A DNA stretch of 64,000 nucleotides from Candidatus Tachikawaea gelatinosa (GCF_000828815.1 NZ_AP014521.1:342001-406000); one strand, 5' to 3'. Numbered from the stretch's first letter, positions 19,967 through 29,715 are shown. The notes: generated by a model not told the origin, from the sequence alone. Program-made: numbers and translations.

Positions 19967-20182
19967 ATGGATATTGCAGATTTAGCACAAGAAAGAGAAG
20001 AAGCTATAATTACTGCTGCACTTTCATCACGTAGAAAAAAAATTCAAAGTCCAGATGGTGTTTGTATATGGTGTCGTGATGAACGAGTTGTTCCAAGTAC
20101 AGCTTTTTGTTCTGCAGAATGTGGAGAAGATTATCACAAATTTGAAAGAGAAAAAAAACAAAGAATTCTTAGAGATGTATAA
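19967..20182 (+). CDS. Small Cys4 zinc-finger protein of unknown function
   Basis: A 71-residue protein with an acidic helical N-terminus (residues 1-27, starting MDIADLAQEREEAI) and a probable zinc site: Cys33-x2-Cys36 and Cys48-x3-Cys52. A charged tail rich in Glu/Lys/Arg follows. GGAGGA stands nine bases before the ATG, an exceptionally good ribosome site here. Composition is balanced and not eroded. The arrangement recalls small phage/plasmid TraR-DksA-like or zinc-ribbon proteins (which often begin M-D/A-D-I), but the cysteine spacing is not that of DksA, so I name no function. In E. coli the position after tufA is occupied by bfd, to which this is unrelated. It lies 70 bases after tufA and could be read from the str operon. 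Confidence 0.8.
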   Translation: MDIADLAQEREEAIITAALSSRRKKIQSPDGVCIWCRDERVVPSTAFCSAECGEDYHKFEREKKQRILRDV

Positions 20183-20225
20183 TTTTTTATTAATAAATAA
20201 TGTAAAGTTTTTAAAAATGTAAAAA

Positions 20226-20328
20226 TTGTCGGTCGATTTATGTTTATTAATTTTTCGCTCATATATTGAAATTTTTTATATTTTTAATAGTATAAGATAC
20301 TGAATATTTTTGATTTTCGACCGACAAA
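20226..20328. repeat. GC-rich inverted repeat bracketing 81 AT-rich bases
   Basis: TTGTCGGTCGA at 20226-20236 and its exact reverse complement TCGACCGACAA at 20318-20328 frame an almost pure A/T interior. The arms are the only GC-rich sequence in the spacer between the zinc-finger gene and tusE. On the minus strand the second arm is followed at once by five T, so it could be the terminator of tusE with a very large loop, or the closing stem of a ~100-nt RNA. Function unknown. Confidence 0.55.
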
Positions 20329-20331
20329 CTT

Positions 20332-20661
20332 TTATTCAATACATTTATTTGGTTTCGGTAGACCTGCAATTTTAGCAGATTGTTTTTTTGGATTTTTAGG
20401 AAAAAGATATAAAAAATAACGACTGTTTCCTTTTTTTGGTCCATATTTTTTTTTAATTTCTTGCACTAAAAATCGCATTTTAGGATATATATGGAACTTT
20501 AAGTAAAAATTACGTATAAATTTGATAATTTCCCAGTGTATTTCTGTTAGAATAATGGATTCTTTTTTAGCAATTTCTTTTGCTATTTCTTCGTCCCAAT
20601 TTATATAACTTTTTAGATATCCTTCTTTATCAAATTTTTTTTCTTTATTTTTAATATTCAC
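20332..20661 (-). CDS. tusE: Sulfur relay protein TusE (DsrC family)
   Basis: Accepts sulfur from TusBCD and hands it to MnmA for tRNA 2-thiolation. The DsrC fold motifs are clear: EGYLKSYINWDEE, HWEIIKFIRNFY, KKGNSRYFLYLFP, and the C-terminal arm AGLPKPNKCIE carrying the catalytic cysteine (Cys107 with the start used here). One extra Glu follows the usual ...KCI end. There is no ATG. The GTG at 20661 gives 109 residues, the E. coli length; a TTG at 20673 would add four. Neither has a convincing Shine-Dalgarno. It is unlinked to tus genes in E. coli but lies only about 5 kb from tusDCB here. Confidence 0.92.
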   Translation of the reverse strand: MNIKNKEKKFDKEGYLKSYINWDEEIAKEIAKKESIILTEIHWEIIKFIRNFYLKFHIYPKMRFLVQEIKKKYGPKKGNSRYFLYLFPKNPKKQSAKIAGLPKPNKCIE

Positions 20662-20733
20662 GATTTTTTTCAAAAATTTTGCAATTTTAAAAATTGATTA
20701 TATGAAACAAAACATTTTAAAATTAAATAATAA

Positions 20734-21126
20734 TTAACGTTTAGAAAATTGTGAACGTTTACGTGCTTTTCTCAATCCTACTTTTTTACGTTCTACTTGA
20801 CGAGAATCACGTGTAACAAATCCAGATTTTCTTAATTCTTTTTTAAAAGTATCATCATAATCAATTAAAGCACGAGTAATTCCATGACGTATTGCTCCTG
20901 CTTGTCCTGAAATTCCTCCACCTTTTACTGTAATATATAAATCTAATTTTTCTTTCATTTGCATGAGTTCTAAAGGTTGATGCACTATCATTCGTGCTGT
21001 TTCTCGACCAAAATAATTATTAATTTTACGTTTATTAATAATCATATTTCCTTGTCCTTTTTTTATAAAAACTCTTGCTGAAGCGGTTTTTCTGCGACCT
21101 GTTCCGTAATTTTGTTTGTTATTCAT
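20734..21126 (-). CDS. rpsI: 30S ribosomal protein S9
   Basis: Small-subunit head protein whose C-terminal tail reaches the P-site tRNA. It has 130 residues, the E. coli length. Family segments: [14 protein letters not shown] at the N-terminus, [15 protein letters not shown] in the centre, and [17 protein letters not shown] at the end with the conserved terminal Lys-Arg. It follows rplM by 21 bases on the same strand, the standard rplM-rpsI operon. The gene is intact. Confidence 0.97.
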   Translation of the reverse strand: MNNKQNYGTGRRKTASARVFIKKGQGNMIINKRKINNYFGRETARMIVHQPLELMQMKEKLDLYITVKGGGISGQAGAIRHGITRALIDYDDTFKKELRKSGFVTRDSRQVERKKVGLRKARKRSQFSKR

Positions 21127-21147
21127 AAATTTTATTTTATACTCTTT

Positions 21148-21576
21148 TTAAAAATTTATCGTTTTTGGTTTTTGTGCTATGTGATTATGTAAGTTTCCTT
21201 TATACACTTTTAATTTTTTAAAACATTCCCTTCCTAAAATACCTTTAGGTAACATACCTTTTACTGCATATTCAATAATTTTTTCGGGGGATCGAGAAAA
21301 AATTTCTTTAAAACTGCGTTTTTTCATTCCACCAACATATCCACTGTATTGATAGTATATTTTTTTTTCAAATTTCTTTCCAGTAACTGCTATCTTATCT
21401 GCATTTAAAACTATTATATAATCACCAACGTCCATATGCGGTGTATATTCTGCTTTATGTTTACCACGTAGATAAGAAGATATCAAAGTAGATAACCTTC
21501 CTAAGATTTTGTTAGTGGCATCTATAATGTACCAGTTATGTTTAATATCATTTTTTTTAATTGAAAAAGTTTTCAT
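21148..21576 (-). CDS. rplM: 50S ribosomal protein L13
   Basis: Early-assembly large-subunit protein, 142 residues as in E. coli. Recognisable segments are [35 protein letters not shown], and the C-terminal PKGILGREC followed by LKVYKG. It is the first gene of the leftward rplM-rpsI pair. AGGT lies shortly before the ATG. Its promoter should lie in the 340-base divergent spacer shared with zapG. Confidence 0.97.
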   Translation of the reverse strand: MKTFSIKKNDIKHNWYIIDATNKILGRLSTLISSYLRGKHKAEYTPHMDVGDYIIVLNADKIAVTGKKFEKKIYYQYSGYVGGMKKRSFKEIFSRSPEKIIEYAVKGMLPKGILGRECFKKLKVYKGNLHNHIAQKPKTINF

Positions 21577-21916
21577 AGAAAATACCTAAAATATATGTTA
21601 ACAACTTTAAAAAATATTTTAATGAAAAAATATTTTATGAATTTTTGCTTTTATGCTCTATTATATATAACTGCTAATTATTTTTTATATTAAATAAATT
21701 TTTTTATATAACAAAATTTTATTTGTTTATTTTTTTAAATCATGAACACTATTATAATTTTAAAAGTATTTTAAAATACTTAAAACTATGTATTAAATTT
21801 ATATAAAATATACTAAACGAATAATCTAAAAAAGTATCAATATAGAATAAAAATTTTTAATAAAAATTAATATATATAAAATACAAAAAATTTTAATATG
21901 GAAAATAGGAAAAAAA
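21577..21916. other. Divergent spacer between rplM and zapG
   Basis: About 340 A/T-rich bases between divergent genes. It must carry both promoters, but the base composition makes -10 calls meaningless by eye. In E. coli zapE lies between rplM and zapG; I see no alignable remnant of it. Confidence 0.6.
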
Positions 21917-22309
21917 ATGAACTGGATATGGATTTATATAGTTTCTTCTTTTTTTATGGGTATATTAATTGGATTAATAATAGTTTTTTTTAATAACAGA
22001 AAAATAGAAAAAAGAATTGCCGTTCTTGCATCAATAGAGAAAACAAAAAAAGAAATAGAAGAATATCATAAAGTATGGAACTATTATTTATTAAATAATA
22101 TTGATTTAGTTAATAAAATATCTAATAACTATTCCAAAATATATCAGAATATGTTACATGTTTCAAGTAAAATAAAAAATAAGGAACACGAAAAAAATAC
22201 TCGTTTTTTTCATTCTTCAATGAATAAGAATCAAGATACTTCTCGAGAAAAATATAAAATAGAACAATCAATAAAAACTCCACTTGATTATCCAGAAGAT
22301 ATTTCTTAA
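21917..22309 (+). CDS. zapG: Z-ring associated inner-membrane protein ZapG (YhcB, DUF1043)
   Basis: Membrane-anchored coiled-coil protein linking cell-envelope growth and division in E. coli. Of 130 residues (E. coli 132), residues 2-27 form one transmembrane segment, with the SSFFMGILIGLIIVFF core. Residues 30-75 form a charged helical region including KIEKRIAVLASIEKTKKEIEEY. The C-terminal third is hydrophilic and ends DYPEDIS, comparable to the DYSEG of the family. AGGA precedes the ATG. Position next to rplM-rpsI matches the enteric order minus zapE. Sequence conservation outside the anchor is weak, so the assignment leans on size, topology and synteny. Confidence 0.8.
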   Translation: MNWIWIYIVSSFFMGILIGLIIVFFNNRKIEKRIAVLASIEKTKKEIEEYHKVWNYYLLNNIDLVNKISNNYSKIYQNMLHVSSKIKNKEHEKNTRFFHSSMNKNQDTSREKYKIEQSIKTPLDYPEDIS

Positions 22310-22679
22310 TAAGATAATAAAGTGTTATTAAAAATTATTAATGTGTATTAATTGAAAAAATGTTCTTGTTATATAGAAAAGATATTTAATATTAATTTTA
22401 TTAAAAAAGATATACTTCACAATACATCTTTTATAAATAAATTTATTGGATTTTTTAGTCTATGATCAAATATTATTACAGAATAATACAATTGTTTTTT
22501 TTTATCATTAACTTATTTATAAAAATTATTAATTAATTCAATATCTATAAAAATTAAATATTTTTTTAAATTTTTTTTAAATTAATTACAAATATACTAG
22601 TTTTTTTTTGAAAATTTTTATAAAAATATATATACAAATATCTATTATAGTATTTTTTATTTTATGAAATAAATAAACG
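22310..22679. other. Gene-free spacer between zapG and priA
   Basis: About 370 bases between convergent genes, nearly all A/T, with no open frame, tRNA or clear terminator hairpin. degQ/degS follow zapG in E. coli; no remnant of a trypsin-like serine protease motif is recognisable. Confidence 0.6.
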
Positions 22680-24694
22680 TTAAAATTCTATAGGATCAAT
22701 ATCAAGAAACCATTTAACTTTTAGTTTAAATGATAAATTTTTAATAAAAATTAATGAATTCTTGATAATCATATATAGTTTTTTCCTAGAAAAATGTTGT
22801 ATTAATAATACATATTGAAAATCTCGATAGCTTTTATATTTTGATGCTGGACAAGGTCCCATTATCCATAAAAACTTATCTTTTATAAATTTTTTTTCTA
22901 AATTTTGACGAATGTATATAAGAAATTTTTCCACTTTCTGTATATTTATATCTTTTGCAAAAAAAACCACATGTTTTGTAAATGGTGGTAAAGACGCTAT
23001 TTTTCTTTCTAATAAGATTTTTCTAGCTAGTTTGAAATATCCTTCATAAATTAAAGTTTGTAAAAAATTATTTTTAGGATAGTGAGTCTGTATAAATATT
23101 TCATTGTTTTTATCATAGTTTTTGATATATTTCATAATTTTTATATAAAAATGAGCAAATTGTTCTATAGATCTAAAATTAGGAGATAATAAAAAATTAT
23201 CAATATTGAGTAATCCAATTAATGTTATGTTAGAAAAACAATTTTTTTCTAAAATCATTTTGGTTCCAATAAAAATATAAGAATTTTTATAATTATTAAT
23301 ATTTTTATTTAATATATTATTTTCTTTAGAGCTGTCGCTATCAATACGTAATATAGGTATACCAGGAAATAAAACATTTAATTGCTTTTCTAATTGTTCA
23401 ATACCTGTTCCTAAAAACTTTAAAAAATTAGATCCACATTTCATACAATATAAAGGTACAGAACTTTTTTTATTACAATAATGACAACGTAATTGTAATA
23501 AAAAATAATGAAAAGTATAGTGACGATTACAAATATAGCATTTTGATATCCAACCACAAATATCACAAATAATTGTTGAGGAATGACCACGTTTATTTAA
23601 AAATAATAAAACTTGATTATTATTATTAAGATGTGTTTTCATGCTATTAATAAGTTGTGACGATAAATAGCAATTATTCTTTATATTTTTAATATTAATA
23701 ATTTTATTAAATATATTTTTTTTTTTATTGGAAGAACATAATTGAAAATTTAAATAATAATATTTTCCACAGTGCACATTATATAATGTTTCTAACGTAG
23801 GTGTTAATGAACTAATGATAATAGGAATATTTTCTTTTTTTGCACGAAATATGGCAAGATCACGTGTATGATATCTACAACCTTTTTGCTCTTTATATGA
23901 AGTATCATGTTCTTCATCAAGAATAATTAAACCTAAACAAGGAAAAGGAGAAAATATTGCTGATCTTGTACCAATCACTAACGACGTTTTGTTGTTTTTT
24001 ATTTTTAACCAAATATTTAATTTTTCTTTTTGACTTAATTTTGAATGAAGTATGTCAATTTTAATATTTATTTTTTTATAAAAGTGTTTAACTATTTTAG
24101 ATATTAATTTAATTTCTGGCACTAAAATAAGTATTTGTTTTTTATTTATTATAATATTTTTTAAAAAATATAAATATAACTCCATTTTTTTTTCGTTTTC
24201 AATTCCAGTTATTACGTATGCAAAAAATTTATTGATATTTTTAATAATCTTATTAATTTCTTTAATTTTTTCTATATGTAAAATAGTATCTTCTTTTTGA
24301 TATAATGAAGAAAAGTCTTTTGTATTATTGCTACATATTTTTTTTTTTTATATAAAAATTGATATTTTTTTTCTTTTCCTTTTTTAAGGATATTAGGTAA
24401 AGAATTAGTTAACATTAACCCTAAAGGGTAATGATAATAATTTGCAGAAAAAAGTAACATATTCCATAATCCTGGAAAAAATAAAGATTCTTGATCTAAG
24501 ATAGTGTTTATATATTTTAGTTTTAAAGGATCCAAAGCACTATTTTTACATAAATTAACTACAATTCCTATCATAATACGATGACCAAAAACTACTTTTA
24601 CTCTACTACCAATAACTGGTTTTATTTTAAATGGAATAAGATAATCAAAAATTTGTAGTAAAGGAACAGGTAATGCAATTTGAGCAATTTTCAT
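22680..24694 (-). pseudogene. priA: Primosomal protein PriA, frameshifted at A12 and with degenerate helicase motifs
   Basis: PriA restarts stalled replication forks with a 3'-5' helicase. Two frames cover it: N-terminal 24694-24272 (140 codons, starting MKIAQIALPVPL) and the rest from the A-tract to 22680. They meet at a run of 12 A on the coding strand (24349-24338); one added A, two deleted A or a -1 shift joins them into a 671-residue product (E. coli 732). DEEHDTSYKEQ, all eight zinc-site cysteines (CDIC..CYIC..CHYC..CMKC) and the end WFLDIDPIEF are kept. Walker A GVTGSGKT has become TGIENEKKM, and the QVAGRAGRAG motif VI has become KIMKYIKNYD. So the ATPase should be dead even if the frame is rescued. 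It is either a young pseudogene or a structural-only protein. Confidence 0.85.
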
Positions 24695-24822
24695 AATTTT
24701 GTTATTATAATTTTAATATTATTTATGTACTAAAAATTATTTTTATAATATTGTGAAAACAATAAAACATACAATATAATTTTTATATTTTATACTTAAA
24801 AATTTTTATAAGGTTATTTTTA

Positions 24823-25044
24823 ATGAAAAAAAATATTCATCCAAAATATGAATTAATAACTGTTACTTGTTCTTGCGGTAATATTATTCATACTCGATCA
24901 ACAATTGGACATAATATAAACTTAGAAGTTTGTAGTAATTGTCATCCATTTTATACTGGAAAGCAAAGAATAATAGACACTACTGGTCGTGTTGATCGAT
25001 TTAATAAAAAGTTTGATTTATCAAAAAAAAAGATTTATCTATAA
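24823..25044 (+). CDS. rpmE: 50S ribosomal protein L31
   Basis: Zinc-containing L31 of 73 residues (E. coli 70). The ligands Cys16, Cys18, Cys37 and Cys40 are all present (CSCG and CSNCHPF), marking the zinc-binding C+ type rather than the zinc-free paralogue. It begins [10 protein letters not shown] and keeps FYTGKQR and [14 protein letters not shown] lies about ten bases upstream of the ATG. It is divergent from priA, as in E. coli. The tail is extended by a few lysine-rich residues. Confidence 0.96.
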   Translation: MKKNIHPKYELITVTCSCGNIIHTRSTIGHNINLEVCSNCHPFYTGKQRIIDTTGRVDRFNKKFDLSKKKIYL

Positions 25045-25233
25045 TTTTTAGTTTTTTTAATTTTCTTCGAAAAATTCTTATCAAATTTTGACATGAAATA
25101 TAAAACAACATATTTCAATAAAAATAATATGTGTTTTTATTTAAACTTTTTTTTAAAAATTTTTCTATTTATATATTGTGATAAATTTTATTGCAATATA
25201 TATATCAAATTATTTTTTAATATATAAAATTTT

Positions 25234-26379
25234 ATGAAAAAAAATACAATAGTAGTACATAGTGGATTAAATATCGATAGACAATATGGCTCAGTAGTTC
25301 ACCCTATTTATTTATCTACTACTTATAATTTTTTAGAGTTTAATCAACCTCGTTTACATGATTATTCCAGAAGATCTAATCCCACACGTGATATAGCTCA
25401 AAATTTATTAGCTGAATTAGAAGAAGGAGTAGGAGCTATTTTAACAAATAGCGGTATGTCAGCAATATATCTTCTAACAACAATGTTTTTATCTACTCAA
25501 GATTTAATAATAGCTCCTTATGATTGTTATGGAGGTACTTATCGTTTATTAAAAAGTTTACATGATAAAAAAAATTTTACTGTAAAATTTATTGATCAAA
25601 ATAACATGAATCAAATAAAAAAATCTTTTAATCAAAAACCCAAATTAATATTAATAGAAAGTCCTAGTAATCCTTTATTACGTGTAGTTAATCTTTCTAA
25701 GATTTGTAACCTTGCAAAATCAATGAACATAATTAGTGTAGTAGATAATACTTTTCTTAGTCCAATTTTACAAAATCCATTAAAGTTAGGTGCAGATTTA
25801 GTTTTGCATTCTTGTACAAAATATTTAAATGGTCATTCTGATATAGTTGCAGGAGCAATTATCGCTAAAGATATTGAAATTTTTAATGAATTGTCTTGGT
25901 GGGCCAATAACATTGGTGTAACAAATAGTGCATTTGATAGTTATTTATTAACTAGAGGATTACGTACTCTCTCTTTAAGAATTGATATAGCACAAACAAA
26001 TACTCTAAAAATTATTGAATATATTAAGAAAAAATCCATTGTTAAAAAGATATATCACCCTTCTTTATCAGATAATATTGGACATAAGTATGCATTAATT
26101 CAACAAAAAGGGTTTGGTTCAATGTTAAGTTTTGAAATAAACTCCTCAATGAAAAATATCATAATTTTCTTGAAATCTTTAACATTATTTACACTAGCAG
26201 AATCACTTGGAGGTGTAGAAAGTTTAGTTGCACATCCAGCTACTATGACCCATGCTAGTATTTCAAAAGAAGTACGTATTAAATCTGGAATTTCTAATCA
26301 ACTTATTAGATTATCTATTGGTATAGAAAATTATAAAGATTTAATTAATGATCTAGAAAATGCCTTTAAAAAAATTTAA
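25234..26379 (+). CDS. metB: Cystathionine gamma-synthase
   Basis: PLP enzyme joining O-succinylhomoserine (the MetA product) with cysteine to give cystathionine. It has 381 residues (E. coli 386). Key segments: DYSRRSNPTRD with substrate-site residues, NSGMSAIYL, the PLP-lysine motif TKYLNGHSD with Lys196, and the C-terminal SLGGVESLVAHPATMTHASI. MetB rather than MetC identity is supported by DYSRRSNPTRD, where MetC has [10 protein letters not shown]. In E. coli metB is preceded by divergent metJ and followed by metL; both are missing, and no met-box repeat (AGACGTCT) is seen upstream. No good Shine-Dalgarno precedes the ATG. Confidence 0.95.
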   Translation: MKKNTIVVHSGLNIDRQYGSVVHPIYLSTTYNFLEFNQPRLHDYSRRSNPTRDIAQNLLAELEEGVGAILTNSGMSAIYLLTTMFLSTQDLIIAPYDCYGGTYRLLKSLHDKKNFTVKFIDQNNMNQIKKSFNQKPKLILIESPSNPLLRVVNLSKICNLAKSMNIISVVDNTFLSPILQNPLKLGADLVLHSCTKYLNGHSDIVAGAIIAKDIEIFNELSWWANNIGVTNSAFDSYLLTRGLRTLSLRIDIAQTNTLKIIEYIKKKSIVKKIYHPSLSDNIGHKYALIQQKGFGSMLSFEINSSMKNIIIFLKSLTLFTLAESLGGVESLVAHPATMTHASISKEVRIKSGISNQLIRLSIGIENYKDLINDLENAFKKI

Positions 26380-26521
26380 ATAATCAGTTATTATAGTAAT
26401 TATTTTTCCTTTCCTCATAGATCTTCCATTCAATTCTTCTATATAAAATCAAATTTTTTTTCAAAAAATATTTTTCTATTAAAAGTACTATCAATTAAAT
26501 CTTAATTTGTAAGGCGAAAAA

Positions 26522-27418
26522 ATGAATTCATTTGCACTTCATAAAAATAAAGTGAAATCATTCAATAAATATCTATTAGAAATAAATAAATCTATAAATA
26601 TTTCTTTTGAATTTTTTCCTCCAGTAAATCAAAAAATGGAAGATATGTTTTGGATTTCTATTAATAAATTAAATACATTAAGTCCTAATTTTATTTCTAT
26701 TACATATAATAATAAAATAGGAAAAAATAATCGTACGCATTCTATAGTAAAAAAATTAAAAAATCATAAAAAAATTAATAACATTGCACCTCATTTAACG
26801 TGTATTAATTTTAACCGTGAAGAATTGTTAAATATTGCTCATAATTATTGGAATCAAGGTATTCGACATATTGTTGCACTTCGTGGTGATCAAAATGAAC
26901 ATAGTATAAATTCCAAAATGTATGCTTGCGATTTAGTTTCTTTGTTAAAAGAGGTAGGTAATTTTGAAATTTCAGTTGCAGCTTATCCAGAATCACATAT
27001 AAATTCAAAAAATGCTTATCAAGATCTTATTTATTTAAAAAGAAAAATTGATTGCGGAGCTAATCGTGCAATTACTCAATTTTTCTTTGATACAGATATT
27101 TATCTGCGTTTTCGAGATGAATGCGCTGCTATTGGTATTAATGTTGATATTGTTCCTGGTATTTTACCTATATTAAATTTTCAACAATTATGTAAGTTTG
27201 CTAATTTTACAAAAGTACATATTCCAAAATGGATATACTCAAGTTTTGAAAAATTAGAAAAAGAACCTAAAATAGAAAAAATTATTAGCGCAAATATTGC
27301 AATAGAAATGATAAAAATTTTGTCAAAAGAAGGTGTAAAAAATTTTCATTTTTATACACTAAATCGTAGTGAAATTACTTATGCTATTTGTCGTATTATA
27401 AATTTTCAATCTTATTGA
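26522..27418 (+). CDS. metF: 5,10-Methylenetetrahydrofolate reductase
   Basis: FAD enzyme reducing methylene-THF to 5-methyl-THF, the methyl donor for methionine synthase. The TIM-barrel motifs are SFEFFPP near residue 29, APHLTC, GIRHIVALRGD, the FAD-site AAYPESH, and RAITQFFFD. It has 298 residues (E. coli 296) and ends with DFHFYTLNR-like FHFYTLNRSEITYAIC. AAGG precedes the ATG. It follows metB by 142 bases, with metL lost between. No methionine synthase (metE/metH) is in this window. Confidence 0.96.
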   Translation: MNSFALHKNKVKSFNKYLLEINKSINISFEFFPPVNQKMEDMFWISINKLNTLSPNFISITYNNKIGKNNRTHSIVKKLKNHKKINNIAPHLTCINFNREELLNIAHNYWNQGIRHIVALRGDQNEHSINSKMYACDLVSLLKEVGNFEISVAAYPESHINSKNAYQDLIYLKRKIDCGANRAITQFFFDTDIYLRFRDECAAIGINVDIVPGILPILNFQQLCKFANFTKVHIPKWIYSSFEKLEKEPKIEKIISANIAIEMIKILSKEGVKNFHFYTLNRSEITYAICRIINFQSY

Positions 27419-27520
27419 AAAATTAGTTTTTAAACATTAATTTTTTATGTAGAATAATAAAAAATTAATAATTGAAAATTTCAAATATAAAATTATTTTT
27501 ATGAGATGTTTGGTATAAAA

Positions 27521-29167
27521 ATGGATAAATTCAAAGAAAAAAAAAGAAATTTTATTCGTCAAATCATTCAAAAAGATTTAATGAAAGGAAAAAATATAAA
27601 TATATGTACTCGTTTTCCACCAGAGCCTAATGGTTATCTTCATATTGGACATGCAAAATCTATATGTTTAAATTTTGAAATTGCTAGAGAATACAAAGGA
27701 AAATGTTATCTTCGTTTTGATGATACTAATCCTACAAAAGAAAATGTAAATTTTATTAAATCAATTATAAAAGATATTAAATGGTTAGGGTATCAATGGA
27801 ATGGAAAAATACGATATTCTTCTGATTATTTTGATCAATTTTATTTATACGCAATTCAATTGATTAAAAAAAATTTAGCATATGTAGATGAATTATCACC
27901 AGAAGAAATTAGGTTTTATAGGGGTACTAGGACTAGTCTTGGCATTGATAGTCCTTATCGTAATAGAACGATTGAAGAAAATTTATTATTATTTAAAAAA
28001 ATGAAAAATGGAGAATTTTTAGAAAAAAAAGCTTGTCTTCGTGCTAAAATTGATATGAAATCAAATTTTATTGTAATGCGTGATCCTATACTTTATAGGA
28101 TTAAATACATTGAACATCATCAAACTAAAAAAAAATGGTGTATTTATCCAATGTATGATTTTGCACAATGTATTTCAGATGCTTTAGAAGGTATTACACA
28201 TTCAATTTGTACATTAGAATTTCAAGATAATCGACGTCTCTATGAGTGGATATTAGATAAACTTAATTTTAAATTTCATCCTAAACAATATGAATTTTCT
28301 CGACTCAATATTGAATATTCAATACTTTCTAAAAGAAAATTAATAAAGCTAATAGAAGAAAAAATTGTTAATAATTGGGATGATCCACGTATTTTAACTA
28401 TTTCTGGGCTTCGACGTAGAGGTTATACTCCTCTAGCTATTCGAAATTTTTGTGAAAAAATTGGTGTGACAAAACAAGAAAATTTAATAGAACTATCTTT
28501 TTTAGAATCTTGTATTCGAGACGAACTAAACAAAAAAGCTTATAGATTAATGGCTGTTATTAATCCATTAAAAATAGTAATTGAGAATTTTCCTCAAGAT
28601 TATGAAGAAATTATTTTTATGCCTAATCATCCTCAAAATAAAAATTTTGGTATGAAAAAAGTGTTTTTTAATCGAGAATTATGGATAGAAAAATCTGATT
28701 TTTTGGAAAAAGCAAGCGATCAATATAGACGTTTAACATTGAATAATGAAGTACGTTTACGTAATGCCTATATTATTCGTGCAAATAAAATAGAAAAAAA
28801 TAAAAAAGGAGAAATTATTTGTGTTTACTGTAGTTGCGATTTTGATACATTAAATAAGCATCCAAAAGATGGACGTAAAATAAAAGGAGTAATTCATTGG
28901 GTATCTATTAAACATGGATTACCAGCAATATTTCATATTTATGATAAACTTTTTATGACAAAAAATCCAAATTTAGAAGATAATTTTAAAGAATCTATTA
29001 ACCCCCAATCTTTGATAATTAAAAAGGGATTCATAGAACCTCATTTTAAAAATTTAAAATTGGGGACTGCCTTGCAATTTGAACGTGAAGGTTATTTTTA
29101 TCAGGATACTAATTTTTCTCAAAATATTATCTTTAATCGTACAGTGACTTTAAAAAAAAGTTTTTAA
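27521..29167 (+). CDS. glnS: Glutaminyl-tRNA synthetase
   Basis: Class I synthetase of 548 residues (E. coli 554). Motifs: [15 protein letters not shown] (HIGH), [26 protein letters not shown], and the KMSKS-type loop as ILSKRKL. The anticodon-binding beta-barrels span roughly residues 340-548. I chose the ATG at 27521, since it gives an eleven-residue lead to NFIRQII, exactly as in E. coli, and TTTGGT precedes it; an in-frame ATG at 27506 would add five residues. Charging tRNA-Gln directly implies no need for the GatCAB route for Gln. Confidence 0.95.
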   Translation: MDKFKEKKRNFIRQIIQKDLMKGKNINICTRFPPEPNGYLHIGHAKSICLNFEIAREYKGKCYLRFDDTNPTKENVNFIKSIIKDIKWLGYQWNGKIRYSSDYFDQFYLYAIQLIKKNLAYVDELSPEEIRFYRGTRTSLGIDSPYRNRTIEENLLLFKKMKNGEFLEKKACLRAKIDMKSNFIVMRDPILYRIKYIEHHQTKKKWCIYPMYDFAQCISDALEGITHSICTLEFQDNRRLYEWILDKLNFKFHPKQYEFSRLNIEYSILSKRKLIKLIEEKIVNNWDDPRILTISGLRRRGYTPLAIRNFCEKIGVTKQENLIELSFLESCIRDELNKKAYRLMAVINPLKIVIENFPQDYEEIIFMPNHPQNKNFGMKKVFFNRELWIEKSDFLEKASDQYRRLTLNNEVRLRNAYIIRANKIEKNKKGEIICVYCSCDFDTLNKHPKDGRKIKGVIHWVSIKHGLPAIFHIYDKLFMTKNPNLEDNFKESINPQSLIIKKGFIEPHFKNLKLGTALQFEREGYFYQDTNFSQNIIFNRTVTLKKSF

Positions 29168-29196
29168 AAAAATTAAATACGAATTTTATTAACCAA

Positions 29197-29715
29197 TTAA
29201 ATATTGATTTTATTGATTTCTTCTAAAATTTGTTCTACCCATTGATTAATTCTGATATCAGTTAATTCAGGTTGACGATCTTCATCAATCACTAATCCTA
29301 AAAAATAGTTATCTATTAATGCTTTTGACGATTCGAAATGATAACCTTTTGTACTCCACTTTCCAATGAAAGTCACTTCTTTTTTTTCTAAAATATCATA
29401 AATAATACGCATAGCATCACAAAAATATTCTGTATAGTCTTCTTGATCACCGCAACCAAATATTCCTATTATTTTTTTTTTTAAATTTGCTTTTTTTAAA
29501 GTTGGTAAAAAATCATCCCAATCACCTTGGGCTTCGCCATAATACCAAGTAGGAATGCCTAATAAAAGAATGTTAAATTTTTCTAAATCTTTTTTTGTAC
29601 TTTGTGAAATATCATATACTTTAGAAATTTCTTTGCCTATTCTTTTTTGTATTATTTTTGAAATATGTTCTGTATTACCGGTATCGCTACCAAAAAAAAT
29701 ACCTATTTTTTCCAT
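29197..29715 (-). CDS. fldA: Flavodoxin I
   Basis: Low-potential FMN electron carrier of 172 residues (E. coli 176). The phosphate loop is [10 protein letters not shown] at residues 9-18, the FMN-stacking loops are [16 protein letters not shown] and FGCGDQEDY, and [10 protein letters not shown] closes the long-chain flavodoxin domain. AAGGA lies upstream of the ATG. In E. coli fur follows fldA; it is absent here. Likely partners, such as IspG/IspH or biotin synthase, are outside the window. Confidence 0.96.
   Translation of the reverse strand: MEKIGIFFGSDTGNTEHISKIIQKRIGKEISKVYDISQSTKKDLEKFNILLLGIPTWYYGEAQGDWDDFLPTLKKANLKKKIIGIFGCGDQEDYTEYFCDAMRIIYDILEKKEVTFIGKWSTKGYHFESSKALIDNYFLGLVIDEDRQPELTDIRINQWVEQILEEINKINI

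Noticed and set aside
19967-20182. Calling the Cys4 protein DksA
   Set aside because: DksA is about 150 residues with a long coiled coil and CxxC-x17-CxxC spacing; this protein has CxxC-x11-CxxxC and no coiled-coil tip.
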